64,000 nucleotides of DNA from Sphingomonas sanxanigenens DSM 19645 = NX02 (GCF_000512205.2 NZ_CP006644.1:1116001-1180000), one strand, 5' to 3'. Numbered from the stretch's first letter, positions 1 to 9,212 are shown. Translations and numbers: made by a program. Notes: generated by a model not told the origin, from the sequence alone.

Positions 1-1
1 C

Positions 2-643
2 GGCGCCTATTTCGCCTCAAACATCACCAAGATCCCCGATGGCGGCTGGTTCCCGCTGCTGGTCGCCGCGATCGTCTTCACGTTGCTCACCACCTGGGCG
101 CGGGGGCGGCAGATCATGCGCGTCTACATGCAGGAAGGCGCGATGGACCTCGACCTGTTCATCCGCTCGACGGGCAAGTCGCTCGAACGTGTGCCCGGCA
201 CCGCGATCTTCCTGTCGTCGACCACCGACGGCGTGCCGCCCTCGCTGCTCCACAATGTGAAGCACAACAAGGTGCTGCACGAGCGCGTCGTGATCCTGAC
301 GGTGAAGACGGAGGGCGTGCCCTATGTCGGCAAGGCGGGCGTGGTCGAGAAGATCGACGCCGGCGAGGGCTTCTACCGGATGGTCATCCGCCACGGCTTC
401 ATGCAGGAGGTCAACATCCCGCGCAGCCTGGAAACAGTGAAGGATTGCGGCGGCAAGTTCGCCGCGATGGAGACCAGTTATTTCCTCAGCCGCCAGACGG
501 TGATCCCATCCGAACGGCCGGGCATGGCGCTGTGGCGCGAGAAACTGTTCGCGTGGATGGTGCAGAATGCGGAAAGCCCGATGGCTTTCTTCGGGCTGCC
601 GATCAACCGCGTGATCGAGCTGGGATCGCAGCTCGAAATCTAG
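2..643 (+). CDS. kup: Kup-family potassium uptake protein, C-terminal part (5' end outside window)
   Basis: This is the end of a Kup/HAK/KUP low-affinity, proton-coupled K+ carrier of the inner membrane. The frame is open from base 2 with no start codon, so the N-terminal transmembrane core lies upstream of the window. The visible 213 residues begin at the end of the last membrane helix (GGWFPLLVAAIVFTLLTTW). They continue into the soluble C-terminal domain, with the family-typical RVPGTAIFLSS stretch and a conserved HNKVLHERVVILTV strand. The frame ends normally at a TAG stop. It converges on the Kdp operon, so constitutive and inducible K+ uptake systems sit side by side. The family call is confident; the exact paralogue cannot be judged from the C-terminus alone. 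Confidence 0.93.
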   Translation, partial: GAYFASNITKIPDGGWFPLLVAAIVFTLLTTWARGRQIMRVYMQEGAMDLDLFIRSTGKSLERVPGTAIFLSSTTDGVPPSLLHNVKHNKVLHERVVILTVKTEGVPYVGKAGVVEKIDAGEGFYRMVIRHGFMQEVNIPRSLETVKDCGGKFAAMETSYFLSRQTVIPSERPGMALWREKLFAWMVQNAESPMAFFGLPINRVIELGSQLEI

Positions 644-771
644 CCGGCGAGCGCCTTCGACGCCATGAAGGCGATGGTGACGAGGCCGCAGGAATAGAGC
701 GAAAGGGTGACCGGGCCCTGCATGCCGAGCCAGTCGACGATGCTGGACCAGAGCTGATTGGGGTCTGACAT
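640..771 (-). CDS. Possible small membrane protein (43 aa)
   Basis: A short minus-strand frame encodes 43 residues starting MSDPNQLWSSIVDW and ending in a hydrophobic C-terminal stretch (VTLSLYSCGLVTIAFMA) that could span the membrane once. Third codon positions are nearly all G or C, as in neighbouring genes. Its stop overlaps the 3' end of kup by a few bases on the opposite strand. No clear ribosome-binding site precedes the ATG. The same frame stays open upstream to about base 846 with coding-like composition but no ATG, GTG or TTG. I do not recognise a family. It could be a real K+-locus microprotein, the remnant of a longer gene, or chance. Confidence 0.4.
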   Translation of the reverse strand: MSDPNQLWSSIVDWLGMQGPVTLSLYSCGLVTIAFMASKALAG

Positions 772-851
772 CAGGCTGATGTGCCCCGCGGCGGCAGCGA
801 CTTTCGAGACGGGGAAATCCAGAACGGCGTTGGAATCGCGTAGGATTCACT

Positions 852-864
852 CCGCAGCTTGCGG
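852..864 (-). terminator. Weak hairpin after kdpE
   Basis: A CCGCA/TGCGG stem with a 3-base loop lies just past the kdpE stop codon. It is short and has no clear U-run, so it is a weak terminator candidate at the 3' end of the Kdp operon. Confidence 0.25.
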
Positions 865-872
865 GGGTAGTT

Positions 873-1562
873 TTACTCAGCCTTCAGGCGGTACCCGATT
901 CCCAGCTCGTTCACGATGATCTGCGGCCGCTGCGGATCCGCTTCCAGCTTTTGCCGCAGCGTCTTCACCAGCACGCGCAGATATTCGACGTGATGGTCCA
1001 CCTCGCGTGGCCAGACATGGTTCATGATCTGGCTGTGGGTGATGACGCGGCCGGGGAAGCGGGCGAGCTGTTCGAGCACCGCATATTCCTTGGGGGTCAG
1101 ATGCACCTCGGCGCCGGCGCGCAGCACCTGGCGACGCATCAGGTCGATCTCGACATCGCCCGCCTTCACCGCCAGCGCGCCGCCATCCCGCGTCATCCGG
1201 TTGCGCAGCGCGACGCGGACGCGGGCGAGCAGTTCCTCGGTGTCGAACGGCTTGGTCAGATAATCGTCTGCACCGAGATCGAGCGATGCGACCTTCTCGT
1301 CGGTCGCATCGCGCGCGGAGACGATGATCAAGGTTGCGTCGGACTGCGTCTTGATCAGCGGCACCAACTCCAGCCCGTCGCGGTCGGGCAGGCCGAGGTC
1401 GAGCAGCACGATATCGGGCCGGTCGGCGCGCAGCCGGCTCATCGCCTCGCGGCCGCTCGCGGCCTCGCTGGTCGCATAGCCGGCGCGGGCGAGCGCGGTG
1501 GTCATCAGCTTGCGGATGTGCGGCTCGTCATCGACGATCAGCACATGGTGGCGGGTGGTCAT
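873..1562 (-). CDS. kdpE: KdpE, OmpR-family response regulator
   Basis: KdpE is the transcription factor that switches on kdpFABC when phosphorylated by KdpD under K+ limitation or osmotic stress. The 229-residue protein has a receiver domain with the acidic pair D11-D12, the phospho-acceptor D55 in IVLLDLGLPD and the conserved K104 in TKPF. A C-terminal winged helix follows (HLTPKEYAVLEQLARFPG, GIGYRL). Its ATG overlaps the kdpD stop by 4 bases, indicating translational coupling as the last gene of the operon. Length and motifs are standard for the family. Confidence 0.97.
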   Translation of the reverse strand: MTTRHHVLIVDDEPHIRKLMTTALARAGYATSEAASGREAMSRLRADRPDIVLLDLGLPDRDGLELVPLIKTQSDATLIIVSARDATDEKVASLDLGADDYLTKPFDTEELLARVRVALRNRMTRDGGALAVKAGDVEIDLMRRQVLRAGAEVHLTPKEYAVLEQLARFPGRVITHSQIMNHVWPREVDHHVEYLRVLVKTLRQKLEADPQRPQIIVNELGIGYRLKAE

Positions 1563-4228
1563 GGCAGGTCCTGGTCATCGAGCGCGGAAATCACCGCCGA
1601 CTCGGGAATCGTGATGGTGAAGCAGGCGCCGGGAGGGTCGACATTGCGCGCGGAAACCGCGAGCCCCATCGCTTCGGCGAACCCCTTGACGATGGCGAGG
1701 CCGAGCCCGGTGCCGCCCTTGGCGCGATCCGATCCCTCCAGCCGGGTGAAGGTCTCGAACAATTTGCTCTCCTTGCCCGGCGGGATGCCCGGCCCCTGGT
1801 CGATGATGGAGAGCGCGATGCCCTGCGCGTCGCGTCGCGCCGCGATCGTCACCGGCGTATCCGGGTCGGCATAGCGCCCGGTATTGTCGAGCAGGTTGAT
1901 CAGGCAGTGATGGAAAAGCTGCGGATCGATGCGCACCAGCGGCATGTCCGGCGGGATCTCCAGCCGGATCTCATGGCCGGCCAGCGCGCGCCGGGTGTCG
2001 TGCACCGCGGAGGCGACGGCATCGGTCAGGTCGGTCGCCTCGATGCGCAGCGGCAGCGCGCCGGCTTCCACCCGCGCCATGTCGAGCAGGTTGGCGACGA
2101 AGCGGTTGAGCCGCTGCGCCTCGTCCTCGACGGTCTCGACCAGATCGGGGCGCGGCTCGATGCGCATCTGCTGGACCGCGGAAAGGATCGAGGTCAGCGG
2201 CGTGCGCAGGTCATGGCTGACCGAGGAGAGCAATGCGGAGCGCAGCCGGTCGCGCTCGCGCAGCTGCCGCGCATCCTGCATCTCGCCTTCCAGCGCCATC
2301 CGGTCGAATGCGATCGCCGCCTGGTCGAGCAGGCTCATCAGCAGCGGCATCTGGTCCGACCGCAGCGGTTCGCCGGCATCCTCGCGGGCGAGGCCGAGCA
2401 CGCCGAGCACGCCGCGCGTCGTCGCCAGCGGGTGGAACAGCCAGTCGGAGGCGGTGAGGGTGGAAGAGCCGCGGCCCGCGGGCTGCTCATTGTCGATCGC
2501 CCATTGCGCGGCGGCGAGCTCGATCTGGTCGAGCCGGTCCTCCGGCGGATAGGCGGCGCGCAGCTGCGGGCCGGTGGCGGAGGGGAGCAGCAGCACGGTG
2601 CGCACGTCGAACAGCCGCGCGACCTCCGCGCAGATCGCCTGCATCAGCGCTTCCTGGTCGGCGGCACCGGTGAGCAGCCGCGAGAAGCCGGCGAGCGCGG
2701 CGTTCTGACGCGCGCTCGACTGGGCGAGATCGGCCTGCGTGCGCACCCGCGCGGCGAACTGGCTGGTGACCAGCGCCACGCCCAGCAGCACGAAGATGCT
2801 GATGATGTTCTCGGGGTTGCTGACCGTCAGCGTGCCCGTGGGCGGCAGGAAGAAGAAGTTGTAGGCGAGCGAGGCGGTGACCCCGGCGAACAGCCCCGCG
2901 CGCAGGCCGAAGCTGGCCGCGGCGAACATCACCGGCACCAGGAACATCATGCCGACATTGCCGAGGTCGATCAGTTCGACCAGTCCACGGGCGATCGCCG
3001 TGCACAGCGCCACCGCCGCCAGCGTCCAGAGATAGTCGGAGAGGTCGCCGCGCGGCCGGCGCGGCGCGGCGGCGCCCGGCATCTCGCGCGCCACCTCGCC
3101 GTCGCCGGGCAGCACATGGATGGCGACGCCATCGATCGCGCGGACGAGCTGGTCGACGACCGAGCCGTGGCGCAGCTCGAACATCCAGCTTCGCGTCGAC
3201 TTGCCGATGACGATCTGGGTGGCGCGCGCCTCAGTAGCGAAGTCGCGCAGGCCATCGACCACGCGCTGCGCGGGGATGCTGGCGGTGACCGCGCCGAGGC
3301 GGGAGGCGAGCGCCATCGCATCGGCGACGCGCTGGCGCTCGAAGTCGCTGAGACTCTGGCTGCGCTGCGTCTCGATATGGACGACCGTCCACGGCGCCTT
3401 CAGCGCATCGGCAAGGCGCTTGCCGGCGCGCACCAGCCCCGGGCCGCTGGGATGCTCGCTGATCGCGACGATGATCCGCTCCCCCACCGCGAAGCTGCCC
3501 GCCAGCGCGTGCTGGCGGACATAGTCCAGCATCTGCGCGTCCACCGCCTGCGCGGCGCGGCGCAGCGCGAGTTCGCGCAGCGCGGTGAGGTTGGATTTGG
3601 AAAAGAAATGGCCGAGCGCGCGGCTCGCTTCCTCGGGCACATAGACCTTGCCCTCCTTCAGCCGTTCGATCAGCTCGTCGGGCGGGATGTCGACCACCTC
3701 GATCTCGGCGGCCTCCAGCATCGCATCGGGCACCGTCTCGCGCACGCGGACGCGGGTGAAGGAGGCGACGACGTCGTTGAGGCTTTCGACATGCTGGATG
3801 TTGACGGTCGAATAGACGTCGATCCCGGCGTCGAGCAGTTCCTCGACATCCTGATAGCGCTTGGGGTGGCGACTGCTGGGGGCGTTGGTGTGGGCGAGCT
3901 CGTCGACGAGGACGAGCTGCGGGCGGCGCGCGAGGATCGCGTCGATGTCCATCTCGCCGAGGTTGTGGCCGCGATGGTCGACGTCGATGCGGGGGATCAC
4001 CTCATAGCCCGCGACCAGCGCCTCGGTCTCGCGCCGGCCATGCGTCTCGACGACGCCGATGACGATATCGATGCCGGCCTCGCGCCGCTGGCGGCCTTCG
4101 GAAAGCATCTCGTAGGTCTTGCCGACGCCGGGGGCGGCCCCCAGGAACAGCTTGAGACGGCCGCGGCCTTCCTGCGCGGCCTGGCGCAGGAAGGCCTCCG
4201 GGTCCGGACGGTCGGGGGCCGAGGTCAT
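1559..4228 (-). CDS. kdpD: KdpD, K+-responsive sensor histidine kinase
   Basis: KdpD is the membrane sensor kinase that phosphorylates KdpE. The 889-residue protein has the full architecture. An N-terminal KdpD domain carries a Walker-A-like GAAPGVGKT (about residues 30-38). A Usp-like domain follows (about 250-375), then four closely spaced membrane helices (about 398-495), a GAF-like region (about 500-640), and a kinase core with H672 in SHDLRTPL and a C-terminal ATPase with GTGLGLAI. It lies about 40 bases downstream of kdpC and overlaps kdpE by 4 bases. All key residues appear intact. Confidence 0.97.
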   Translation of the reverse strand: MTSAPDRPDPEAFLRQAAQEGRGRLKLFLGAAPGVGKTYEMLSEGRQRREAGIDIVIGVVETHGRRETEALVAGYEVIPRIDVDHRGHNLGEMDIDAILARRPQLVLVDELAHTNAPSSRHPKRYQDVEELLDAGIDVYSTVNIQHVESLNDVVASFTRVRVRETVPDAMLEAAEIEVVDIPPDELIERLKEGKVYVPEEASRALGHFFSKSNLTALRELALRRAAQAVDAQMLDYVRQHALAGSFAVGERIIVAISEHPSGPGLVRAGKRLADALKAPWTVVHIETQRSQSLSDFERQRVADAMALASRLGAVTASIPAQRVVDGLRDFATEARATQIVIGKSTRSWMFELRHGSVVDQLVRAIDGVAIHVLPGDGEVAREMPGAAAPRRPRGDLSDYLWTLAAVALCTAIARGLVELIDLGNVGMMFLVPVMFAAASFGLRAGLFAGVTASLAYNFFFLPPTGTLTVSNPENIISIFVLLGVALVTSQFAARVRTQADLAQSSARQNAALAGFSRLLTGAADQEALMQAICAEVARLFDVRTVLLLPSATGPQLRAAYPPEDRLDQIELAAAQWAIDNEQPAGRGSSTLTASDWLFHPLATTRGVLGVLGLAREDAGEPLRSDQMPLLMSLLDQAAIAFDRMALEGEMQDARQLRERDRLRSALLSSVSHDLRTPLTSILSAVQQMRIEPRPDLVETVEDEAQRLNRFVANLLDMARVEAGALPLRIEATDLTDAVASAVHDTRRALAGHEIRLEIPPDMPLVRIDPQLFHHCLINLLDNTGRYADPDTPVTIAARRDAQGIALSIIDQGPGIPPGKESKLFETFTRLEGSDRAKGGTGLGLAIVKGFAEAMGLAVSARNVDPPGACFTITIPESAVISALDDQDLP

Positions 4229-4270
4229 GGGCCCGTTGCCCGGTGCGTCCGACGCTTCATTCCGCGATGA

Positions 4271-4849
4271 TTAGCCGGCGTTCGCCATTGCGTCGAGCGC
4301 GCGGTTGAGCGCGAGGACGTTGACGGTGGGCTCGCCGAGGAAGGCGGGCACCGGCGTGCGCACCGATCGGTTCACCAGCGCGCGAACCGCGGCCGGATCG
4401 AGCTTGCGGGCGGCCGCCACGCGCGGCACCTGGTGCAGCGCGGCCGCCGGGCTGATGTCCGGATCGAGACCGGAGCCGGAGGCGGTCACCAGATCCGCCG
4501 GTACCGTGCTGGCGCCATCGCCACGGGTTTCGAGATCGCCCCTCACCCGCTCCACCAGCGCGGCCGAGGTCGGCCCGAGGTTGGAGCCCGAGGAGGAGAG
4601 GCCGTCATAGCCATCGCCGGCCGCCGAGGGGCGCGACCAGAAATAGCCCGGGTTGGTGAAGGGCTGGCCGACGATCGCCGAGCCGACCGGCTTGCCGCCG
4701 TCGACCACGAGGCTGCCATTCGCCTGCCAGGGCAGGATGGTCTGGCCGATGCCTGTGATCGCCAGCGGATAGAGGATGCCCAGCAGGATTGCGAACAGGA
4801 TCGCCAGCACGAGGGCGGGGCGGAGTGCGGAAACAAGGTCTTTGGTCAT
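4271..4849 (-). CDS. kdpC: KdpC, K+-transporting ATPase subunit C
   Basis: KdpC stabilises the KdpFABC pump and is anchored by one N-terminal helix (LRPALVLAILFAILLGILYPLAITGI). The 192-residue protein has the family motifs QANGSLV, GQPF, YFWSRPSA, ASGSGLDPDISPAAALHQVPRVA and a C-terminal VNVLALN. It follows kdpB by about 12 bases in the same operon. Length and sequence are typical. Confidence 0.96.
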   Translation of the reverse strand: MTKDLVSALRPALVLAILFAILLGILYPLAITGIGQTILPWQANGSLVVDGGKPVGSAIVGQPFTNPGYFWSRPSAAGDGYDGLSSSGSNLGPTSAALVERVRGDLETRGDGASTVPADLVTASGSGLDPDISPAAALHQVPRVAAARKLDPAAVRALVNRSVRTPVPAFLGEPTVNVLALNRALDAMANAG

Positions 4850-4861
4850 GACAGGGGCTCC

Positions 4862-6898
4862 TCAGGCCAGGCCGAGGCCGTTGACCGCGAGGTCGATCAG
4901 CTTGATGCCGACGAACGGTGCGAGCAGGCCGCCGAGGCCGTAGACGGCCAGGTTGCGCGCCAGCAGCGGGCCGGCACCGACGGGACGGTATTTCACGCCC
5001 TTCAGCGCCAGCGGCACCAGCAGCGGGATGATCAGCGCGTTGAAGATGATGGCGGAAAGGATCGCCGATTGCGGCGTTCCCAGCCCCATCACGTTCAGCA
5101 CGCCGAGCGACGGGTAGAGCGCGATGAACATCGCCGGGATGATCGCGAAATATTTGGCGACATCGTTGGCGACCGAGAAGGTGGTCAGCGCGCCGCGCGT
5201 CATCAGCAACTGCTTGCCGAGGCCGACGACCTCGATCAGCTTGGTCGGATCGCTGTCGAGATCGACCATGTTGCCGGCTTCGCGCGCCGCCTGCGTGCCG
5301 GTGTTCATCGCCACGCCGACATCGGCCTGGGCGAGGGCGGGGGCGTCGTTGGTGCCGTCCCCGCACATCGCCACCAGCCGGCCGCCGGACTGTTCCTTGC
5401 GGATCAGCGCCAGCTTGTCCTCCGGCGTCGCCTGCGCGAGGAAGTCGTCGACGCCCGCCTCCGCCGCGATCGAGGCTGCGGTCAGCGGGTTGTCGCCGGT
5501 GATCATCACCGTGCGGATGCCCATCTGGCGCAGTTCGCCGAAGCGTTCGCGGATGCCGGCCTTGACCACATCCTTGAGGAAGATCGCGCCGAGCAGCACG
5601 CCGTCCTTCGCCACCGCCAGCGGGGTGCCGCCGGCGCGCGCGATCTCGTCGGTGATGCGGCGCAGTTCGGTCGCGGCCGCCGTGGTGCCCGCGCCCGGAT
5701 TGGCCCGCAGGATCGAATCCACCGCCCCCTTCTGGATGACGGTCCGGCCGATATTGACGCCCGAGATCCGGGTCTGCGCGGTGAACGGCACCACCTCCGC
5801 ATCGGCGGGCAGGCTCGCGGTGGTCAGCCCCAGCGTCTCGCGCGCCAGCAGCACGATCGATCGGCCCTCGGGCGTTTCGTCGGCAAGGCTGGCGAGCAGC
5901 GCGGCATCGGCAAGATCCTGCGCGCTGGCGCTGCCGACGGTGCGGAACTCGCTCGCCTGGCGATCACCGATGGTGATCGTGCCCGTCTTGTCGAGCAGCA
6001 GCACGTCGACGTCGCCCGCCGCCTCGACCGCACGGCCCGACTTGGCGAGCACGTTGAAGCGCACCAGCCGATCCATGCCGGCGATGCCGATCGCCGAAAG
6101 CAAGGCGGCGATCGTCGTCGGGATCAATGTGATCAGCAGCGCGGCGAGGATCGCGATCGGCACCTCGCCGCCGGCAAAGGCGGCGAAGCCGGGGATCGTG
6201 CCGACCGCGATCAGGAAGATGATCGTGAGGCCGACCAGCAGGATGGTGAGCGCGATCTCGTTGGGGGTCTTCTGGCGCTCGGCGCCTTCGACCAGCGCGA
6301 TCATGCGGTCGAGGAACCCTTGGCCGGGCTCCACCGTCACCCGTACGCGGATCTCGTCGGAGATGACGCGGGTGCCGGCGGTCACGGCCGAGCGGTCGCC
6401 GCCCGCCTCGCGGATCACCGGCGCGCTTTCGCCGGTGATCGCCGCCTCGTTGACCGAGGCCACGCCCGAGACGACTTCACCGTCGGACGGGATCAGGTCG
6501 TTGGTTTCGACGAGCACGATGTCGCCGACCTTGAGCGTGGAGGCGGGCACCTCGTCCCACGCGCGGCCGTCACCCTTCAGGCGCTTGGCGACGAGTTCGG
6601 CCTTGGTGGCGCGCAGCGAGGCGGCCTGCGCCTTTCCGCGGCCTTCGGCCAGCGCCTCGGCGAAGGTCCCGAACAGCACCGTCAGCCACAGCCAGATGAC
6701 GAGCTGGAGCTTGAAGCCGATGCCGAGCCCGTCCTGCCCGACGACGAGCAGGACGGTGAGCAGCATGGCGACCACGGCGGTGGTGAACATCACCGGGTTG
6801 CGGATCAGCTGCCGCGGATCGAGTTTGCGGAAGGCATCGCCGATCGCGGGCACGATCAGGTCTGCGGTGAACAGCGATTTCTGGTTGGACCGAGCCAT
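4862..6898 (-). CDS. kdpB: KdpB, P-type ATPase subunit of the Kdp pump
   Basis: KdpB is the ATP-hydrolysing P-type ATPase subunit that powers K+ import through KdpA. I chose the ATG giving [10 protein letters not shown] (678 residues), the usual KdpB N-terminus and length. Longer frames upstream run back over the kdpA end. Seen in order: the TGES actuator loop (155-158, including the serine used in inhibitory phosphorylation in E. coli), the membrane helix with IPTTI near 260, phosphorylation site D303 in DKTGTIT, and the hinge [16 protein letters not shown]. It lies between kdpA and kdpC. Confidence 0.97.
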   Translation of the reverse strand: MARSNQKSLFTADLIVPAIGDAFRKLDPRQLIRNPVMFTTAVVAMLLTVLLVVGQDGLGIGFKLQLVIWLWLTVLFGTFAEALAEGRGKAQAASLRATKAELVAKRLKGDGRAWDEVPASTLKVGDIVLVETNDLIPSDGEVVSGVASVNEAAITGESAPVIREAGGDRSAVTAGTRVISDEIRVRVTVEPGQGFLDRMIALVEGAERQKTPNEIALTILLVGLTIIFLIAVGTIPGFAAFAGGEVPIAILAALLITLIPTTIAALLSAIGIAGMDRLVRFNVLAKSGRAVEAAGDVDVLLLDKTGTITIGDRQASEFRTVGSASAQDLADAALLASLADETPEGRSIVLLARETLGLTTASLPADAEVVPFTAQTRISGVNIGRTVIQKGAVDSILRANPGAGTTAAATELRRITDEIARAGGTPLAVAKDGVLLGAIFLKDVVKAGIRERFGELRQMGIRTVMITGDNPLTAASIAAEAGVDDFLAQATPEDKLALIRKEQSGGRLVAMCGDGTNDAPALAQADVGVAMNTGTQAAREAGNMVDLDSDPTKLIEVVGLGKQLLMTRGALTTFSVANDVAKYFAIIPAMFIALYPSLGVLNVMGLGTPQSAILSAIIFNALIIPLLVPLALKGVKYRPVGAGPLLARNLAVYGLGGLLAPFVGIKLIDLAVNGLGLA

Positions 6899-6921
6899 AT
6901 GGGTGCTCCGGGTCTTTCTGG

Positions 6922-8625
6922 TCAGAAGGTCCGGCCGTTGATCATCGCGAGATGATCGGCGATCGGACCGAGGGCGAGGCTGGGCAGGAAGGTGAGGCCG
7001 CCGACGATCAGCACGATGCCGATCAGCAGGCCGGTCCACAGCGGACCGGTGGTCGGGAAGGATCCTGCGGTTTCAGGCGTATGCTTCTTCGCCGCGAGGC
7101 TGCCGGCGATCGCCAGCATCGGCACGATGATGAAGAAGCGGCCGATCCACATCGCCACCCCCAGCAGCCCGTTGTAGAAGGGCGTGTTGGCGGTGAGGCC
7201 GGCGAAGGCGGAGCCGTTGTTGCCGGCGCCCGAGGTGAAGGCGTACAGGATCTCCGAGAAGCCGTGCGGCCCCTTGTTGAGCGGGCCCGCGAGGCCGGCA
7301 TCCGTCACCGAGGCGAGCGCGGTGAAGCCGAGGATGACGAGCGGCAGCACCGCGATTGCCAGCACCGCCAGCTTCACTTCGCGCCCCTCGATCTTCTTGC
7401 CGACATATTCGGGCGTACGGCCGACCATCAGCCCGGCGACGAACACCGCGAGGATGGCGAACAGCAGGAAGCCGTAGATGCCGGCCCCGACGCCGCCGAC
7501 GACGACTTCGCCCAGCTGGATGTTGAGCAGCGGGATCATGCCGCCCAGCGCCGTGAAACTGTCATGCATCGCATTGACCGCGCCGCACGACGCTGCCGTG
7601 GTGACGACCGAGAAGAGCGCGGATGCGGCGACGCCGAAGCGCACCTCCTTGCCCTCCATGTTCGCGCCGGCCACGCCGAGCTGGTGGAGGATCGGGTTGC
7701 CGGCGGCTTCCTGCCAGTAGGTCACGCTGGCACCGATCATGAAGATCGTGACCATCGCCGCAAGGATCGCCCAGCCCTGGCGGGGATTGCCCACCGCCTT
7801 GCCGAACGTCCAGGTCAGCCCGAAGCCGATGATGAAGATCGACAGCATCTGCACGAAGTTGGTCAGTGCCGTCGGGTTTTCGAACGGGTGCGCGGAATTG
7901 ACGTTGAAGAAGCCGCCGCCATTGGTGCCGAGCAGCTTGATCGCTTCCTGGCTCGCCACAGGGCCCAGCGCCAGCGTCTGTTTCGCGCCCTCCAGCGTGG
8001 TCACGTCGACCGAGCCGACCAGCGTCTGCGGCACCCCGCTGGCGATCAGGAACACCGCGTAGACGATGCAGATCGGCAGCAGCAGATAGAGCGTCACGCG
8101 CGTGCAGTCCGCCCAGAAATTGCCGATCGTGGCCGCCCTGCGCCGCGCGAACCCGCGAAAGAAGGCGAAGGCGAGGGCGATGCCGGTCGCGGCGGACAGG
8201 AAGTTGTGGATGGTGAGACCGAGCATCTGCGACAGGTTCGACATCGTCGATTCGCCGCCATAGCTCTGCCAGTTGGTGTTGGTGGTGAAGCTGACCGCGG
8301 TGTTGAACGCGAGATGCTCGGACAGGCCGGCATAACCCAGCGGATTGCCCGGCAGCAGACCCTGCAGCCGCAGCACGGCATAGGTCAGCAGCAGCAGCGC
8401 GACGTTGAAGATCAGCATGTGGACGGCGTAGCGCCGCCAGCTCTGCTCGGCGGCGGGATCGATCCCGGCGAGCCTGTAGAAACCGGCCTCGACCGGCCCG
8501 AGCACGACATGCAGCGGCGTGCGCCGCCCCTCATACAGCGCGTGCAGCCACAGCCCCATCGGCTTGGCCAGCGCGATCAGGATCGCGACGAAAACGAGGA
8601 TCAGGGTCCATCCCTGCGGGGTCAT
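6922..8625 (-). CDS. kdpA: KdpA, K+-binding channel-like subunit
   Basis: KdpA forms the high-affinity K+ selectivity filter and import path, structurally related to K+ channels. The 567-residue integral membrane protein shows the four filter-type segments: [36 protein letters not shown] and [11 protein letters not shown]. About ten hydrophobic helices are evident. It starts 13 bases after kdpF. Length and filter motifs are canonical. Confidence 0.97.
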   Translation of the reverse strand: MTPQGWTLILVFVAILIALAKPMGLWLHALYEGRRTPLHVVLGPVEAGFYRLAGIDPAAEQSWRRYAVHMLIFNVALLLLTYAVLRLQGLLPGNPLGYAGLSEHLAFNTAVSFTTNTNWQSYGGESTMSNLSQMLGLTIHNFLSAATGIALAFAFFRGFARRRAATIGNFWADCTRVTLYLLLPICIVYAVFLIASGVPQTLVGSVDVTTLEGAKQTLALGPVASQEAIKLLGTNGGGFFNVNSAHPFENPTALTNFVQMLSIFIIGFGLTWTFGKAVGNPRQGWAILAAMVTIFMIGASVTYWQEAAGNPILHQLGVAGANMEGKEVRFGVAASALFSVVTTAASCGAVNAMHDSFTALGGMIPLLNIQLGEVVVGGVGAGIYGFLLFAILAVFVAGLMVGRTPEYVGKKIEGREVKLAVLAIAVLPLVILGFTALASVTDAGLAGPLNKGPHGFSEILYAFTSGAGNNGSAFAGLTANTPFYNGLLGVAMWIGRFFIIVPMLAIAGSLAAKKHTPETAGSFPTTGPLWTGLLIGIVLIVGGLTFLPSLALGPIADHLAMINGRTF

Positions 8626-8638
8626 CTCCTGCCTCCCG

Positions 8639-8728
8639 TCAGAAACGTTCGGGGCGCACGAGGACGGCGACCAGATAAAGGAGAAGGCCGACCGCGGTGA
8701 TCGCGGCCAGCCAGAGTTCGATGGTCAT
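8639..8728 (-). CDS. kdpF: KdpF, small Kdp subunit (29 aa)
   Basis: KdpF is a single-span peptide that stabilises the KdpFABC complex. The 29 residues start [20 protein letters not shown] and end in VRPERF. The combination of a hydrophobic helix with a C-terminal RPE(R/K)F is the KdpF signature. It sits directly upstream of kdpA and downstream of another micro-ORF in the same transcript. Confidence 0.93.
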   Translation of the reverse strand: MTIELWLAAITAVGLLLYLVAVLVRPERF

Positions 8729-8743
8729 GGGCGAAGCCTTCCG

Positions 8744-8827
8744 TCAGGCGCTGTCGCAAAGCCGGGCATAGGCGAGCGTCGCCGCCACCAGCCCCAGCGT
8801 GATCAGGATCCAGAGAAGGTCCTGCAT
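8744..8827 (-). CDS. Kdp-leader microprotein (27 aa), single membrane span
   Basis: A 27-residue protein begins MQDLLWILITLGLVAATLAY and ends in ARLCDSA. It is one hydrophobic helix followed by a short tail with Arg and Cys. A good ribosome-binding site (AGGAG, 8 bases from the ATG) precedes it, and its stop lies 15 bases before kdpF, so it is the first gene of the Kdp transcript. I recall similar tiny unnamed proteins, helix plus Y-x-x-x-C tail, upstream of kdpF in other bacteria, but I cannot check this. It is not KdpF, which is present separately. A regulatory or assembly role is inference only. Confidence 0.75.
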   Translation of the reverse strand: MQDLLWILITLGLVAATLAYARLCDSA

Positions 8828-8932
8828 AATCGGTACTCCTGCGAGTGTGTGCAGGTGCCGAAATAGGGCGGGCACGGATTTGAATGCGAGACGCCGGGGG
8901 GAGGCGCCGCGTAGGAATCGCGTATGATGAAA
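8828..8932 (-). promoter_or_regulatory. Leader/promoter region of the Kdp operon
   Basis: The 105 bases between the first Kdp micro-ORF and the hairpin at 8933 must carry the Kdp promoter and any KdpE site if the operon is transcribed as one unit. A small CCTGC...GCAGG dyad lies just before the ribosome-binding site. I cannot identify a -35/-10 pair or a KdpE box with confidence. Confidence 0.35.
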
Positions 8933-8955
8933 CCTTCTCCCCTTGTGGGAGAAGG
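8933..8955. repeat. Strong short hairpin (9-bp stem)
   Basis: CCTTCTCCC pairs with GGGAGAAGG across a 5-base loop. It directly adjoins the larger folded element at 8962-9096 and belongs to the same palindrome-rich intergenic block. Confidence 0.7.
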
Positions 8956-8961
8956 ATATGG

Positions 8962-9096
8962 AGACTTGGGTGGCGCGAAGCGGCGTCCTGGTCGGAGTTG
9001 GATGAGGGATGCGCGCCGGAGGCGCGCGCGGCGCGAGAGCGCCGCTCCCCCGCTCCCAACTCCGACCAGGGCCCGCCAAAAGGCGGAACCAAGTCT
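8962..9096. repeat. Folded repeat element A: outer stem with two inner hairpins
   Basis: The outer arms (8962-9001 and 9056-9096) pair imperfectly, with perfect blocks AGACTTGG/CCAAGTCT and CTGGTCGGAGTTGG/CCAACTCCGACCAG. Between them sit two directly adjoining perfect 7-bp hairpins: 9011-9027 (GCGCGCC, loop GGA) and 9028-9045 (GCGGCGC, loop GAGA). The layout is a multi-branch junction. It lies beyond the 3' end of the oligogalacturonate-lyase-like gene and upstream of the Kdp operon. Confidence 0.75.
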
Positions 9097-9104
9097 GCGT
9101 AACC

Positions 9105-9192
9105 AGCGATCATCAGTTGCCGGGTAAATCATGCCCCTGGCATGATTTAGGATCGCCCGGGGGGCGATCCGACCCGCCAACTGGTGATCGCT
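9105..9192. repeat. Folded repeat element B: compact three-way junction
   Basis: A 21-base arm (9105-9125) pairs with 9172-9192 with only two mismatches. The interior is almost entirely two perfect hairpins: 9126-9148 (10-bp stem AAATCATGCC, loop CCT) and 9150-9170 (9-bp stem GGATCGCCC, loop GGG). Only bases 9149 and 9171 are unpaired at the junction. It begins 20 bases past the stop of the gene at 9213-10466 and could form at the 3' end of that mRNA. It has the same architecture as element A next to it but a different sequence. Confidence 0.85.
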
Positions 9193-9212
9193 CCCCCAAG
9201 GGCGAAGGAAGG

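Noticed and set aside
1907-4270. Long plus-strand frame opposite kdpD
   Set aside because: Antisense shadow of kdpD: low-complexity Arg/Gln/His composition, no recognisable domain and no ribosome-binding site.
4433-6955. Long plus-strand frame opposite kdpC/kdpB
   Set aside because: Antisense shadow of kdpB. Composition is that of a mirrored GC3 pattern.
832-8924. The 11-mer GGAATCGCGTA at both ends of the Kdp region (832-842 and 8914-8924)
   Set aside because: An 11-base match is expected many times by chance in 64 kb of this composition, and the flanks do not match.
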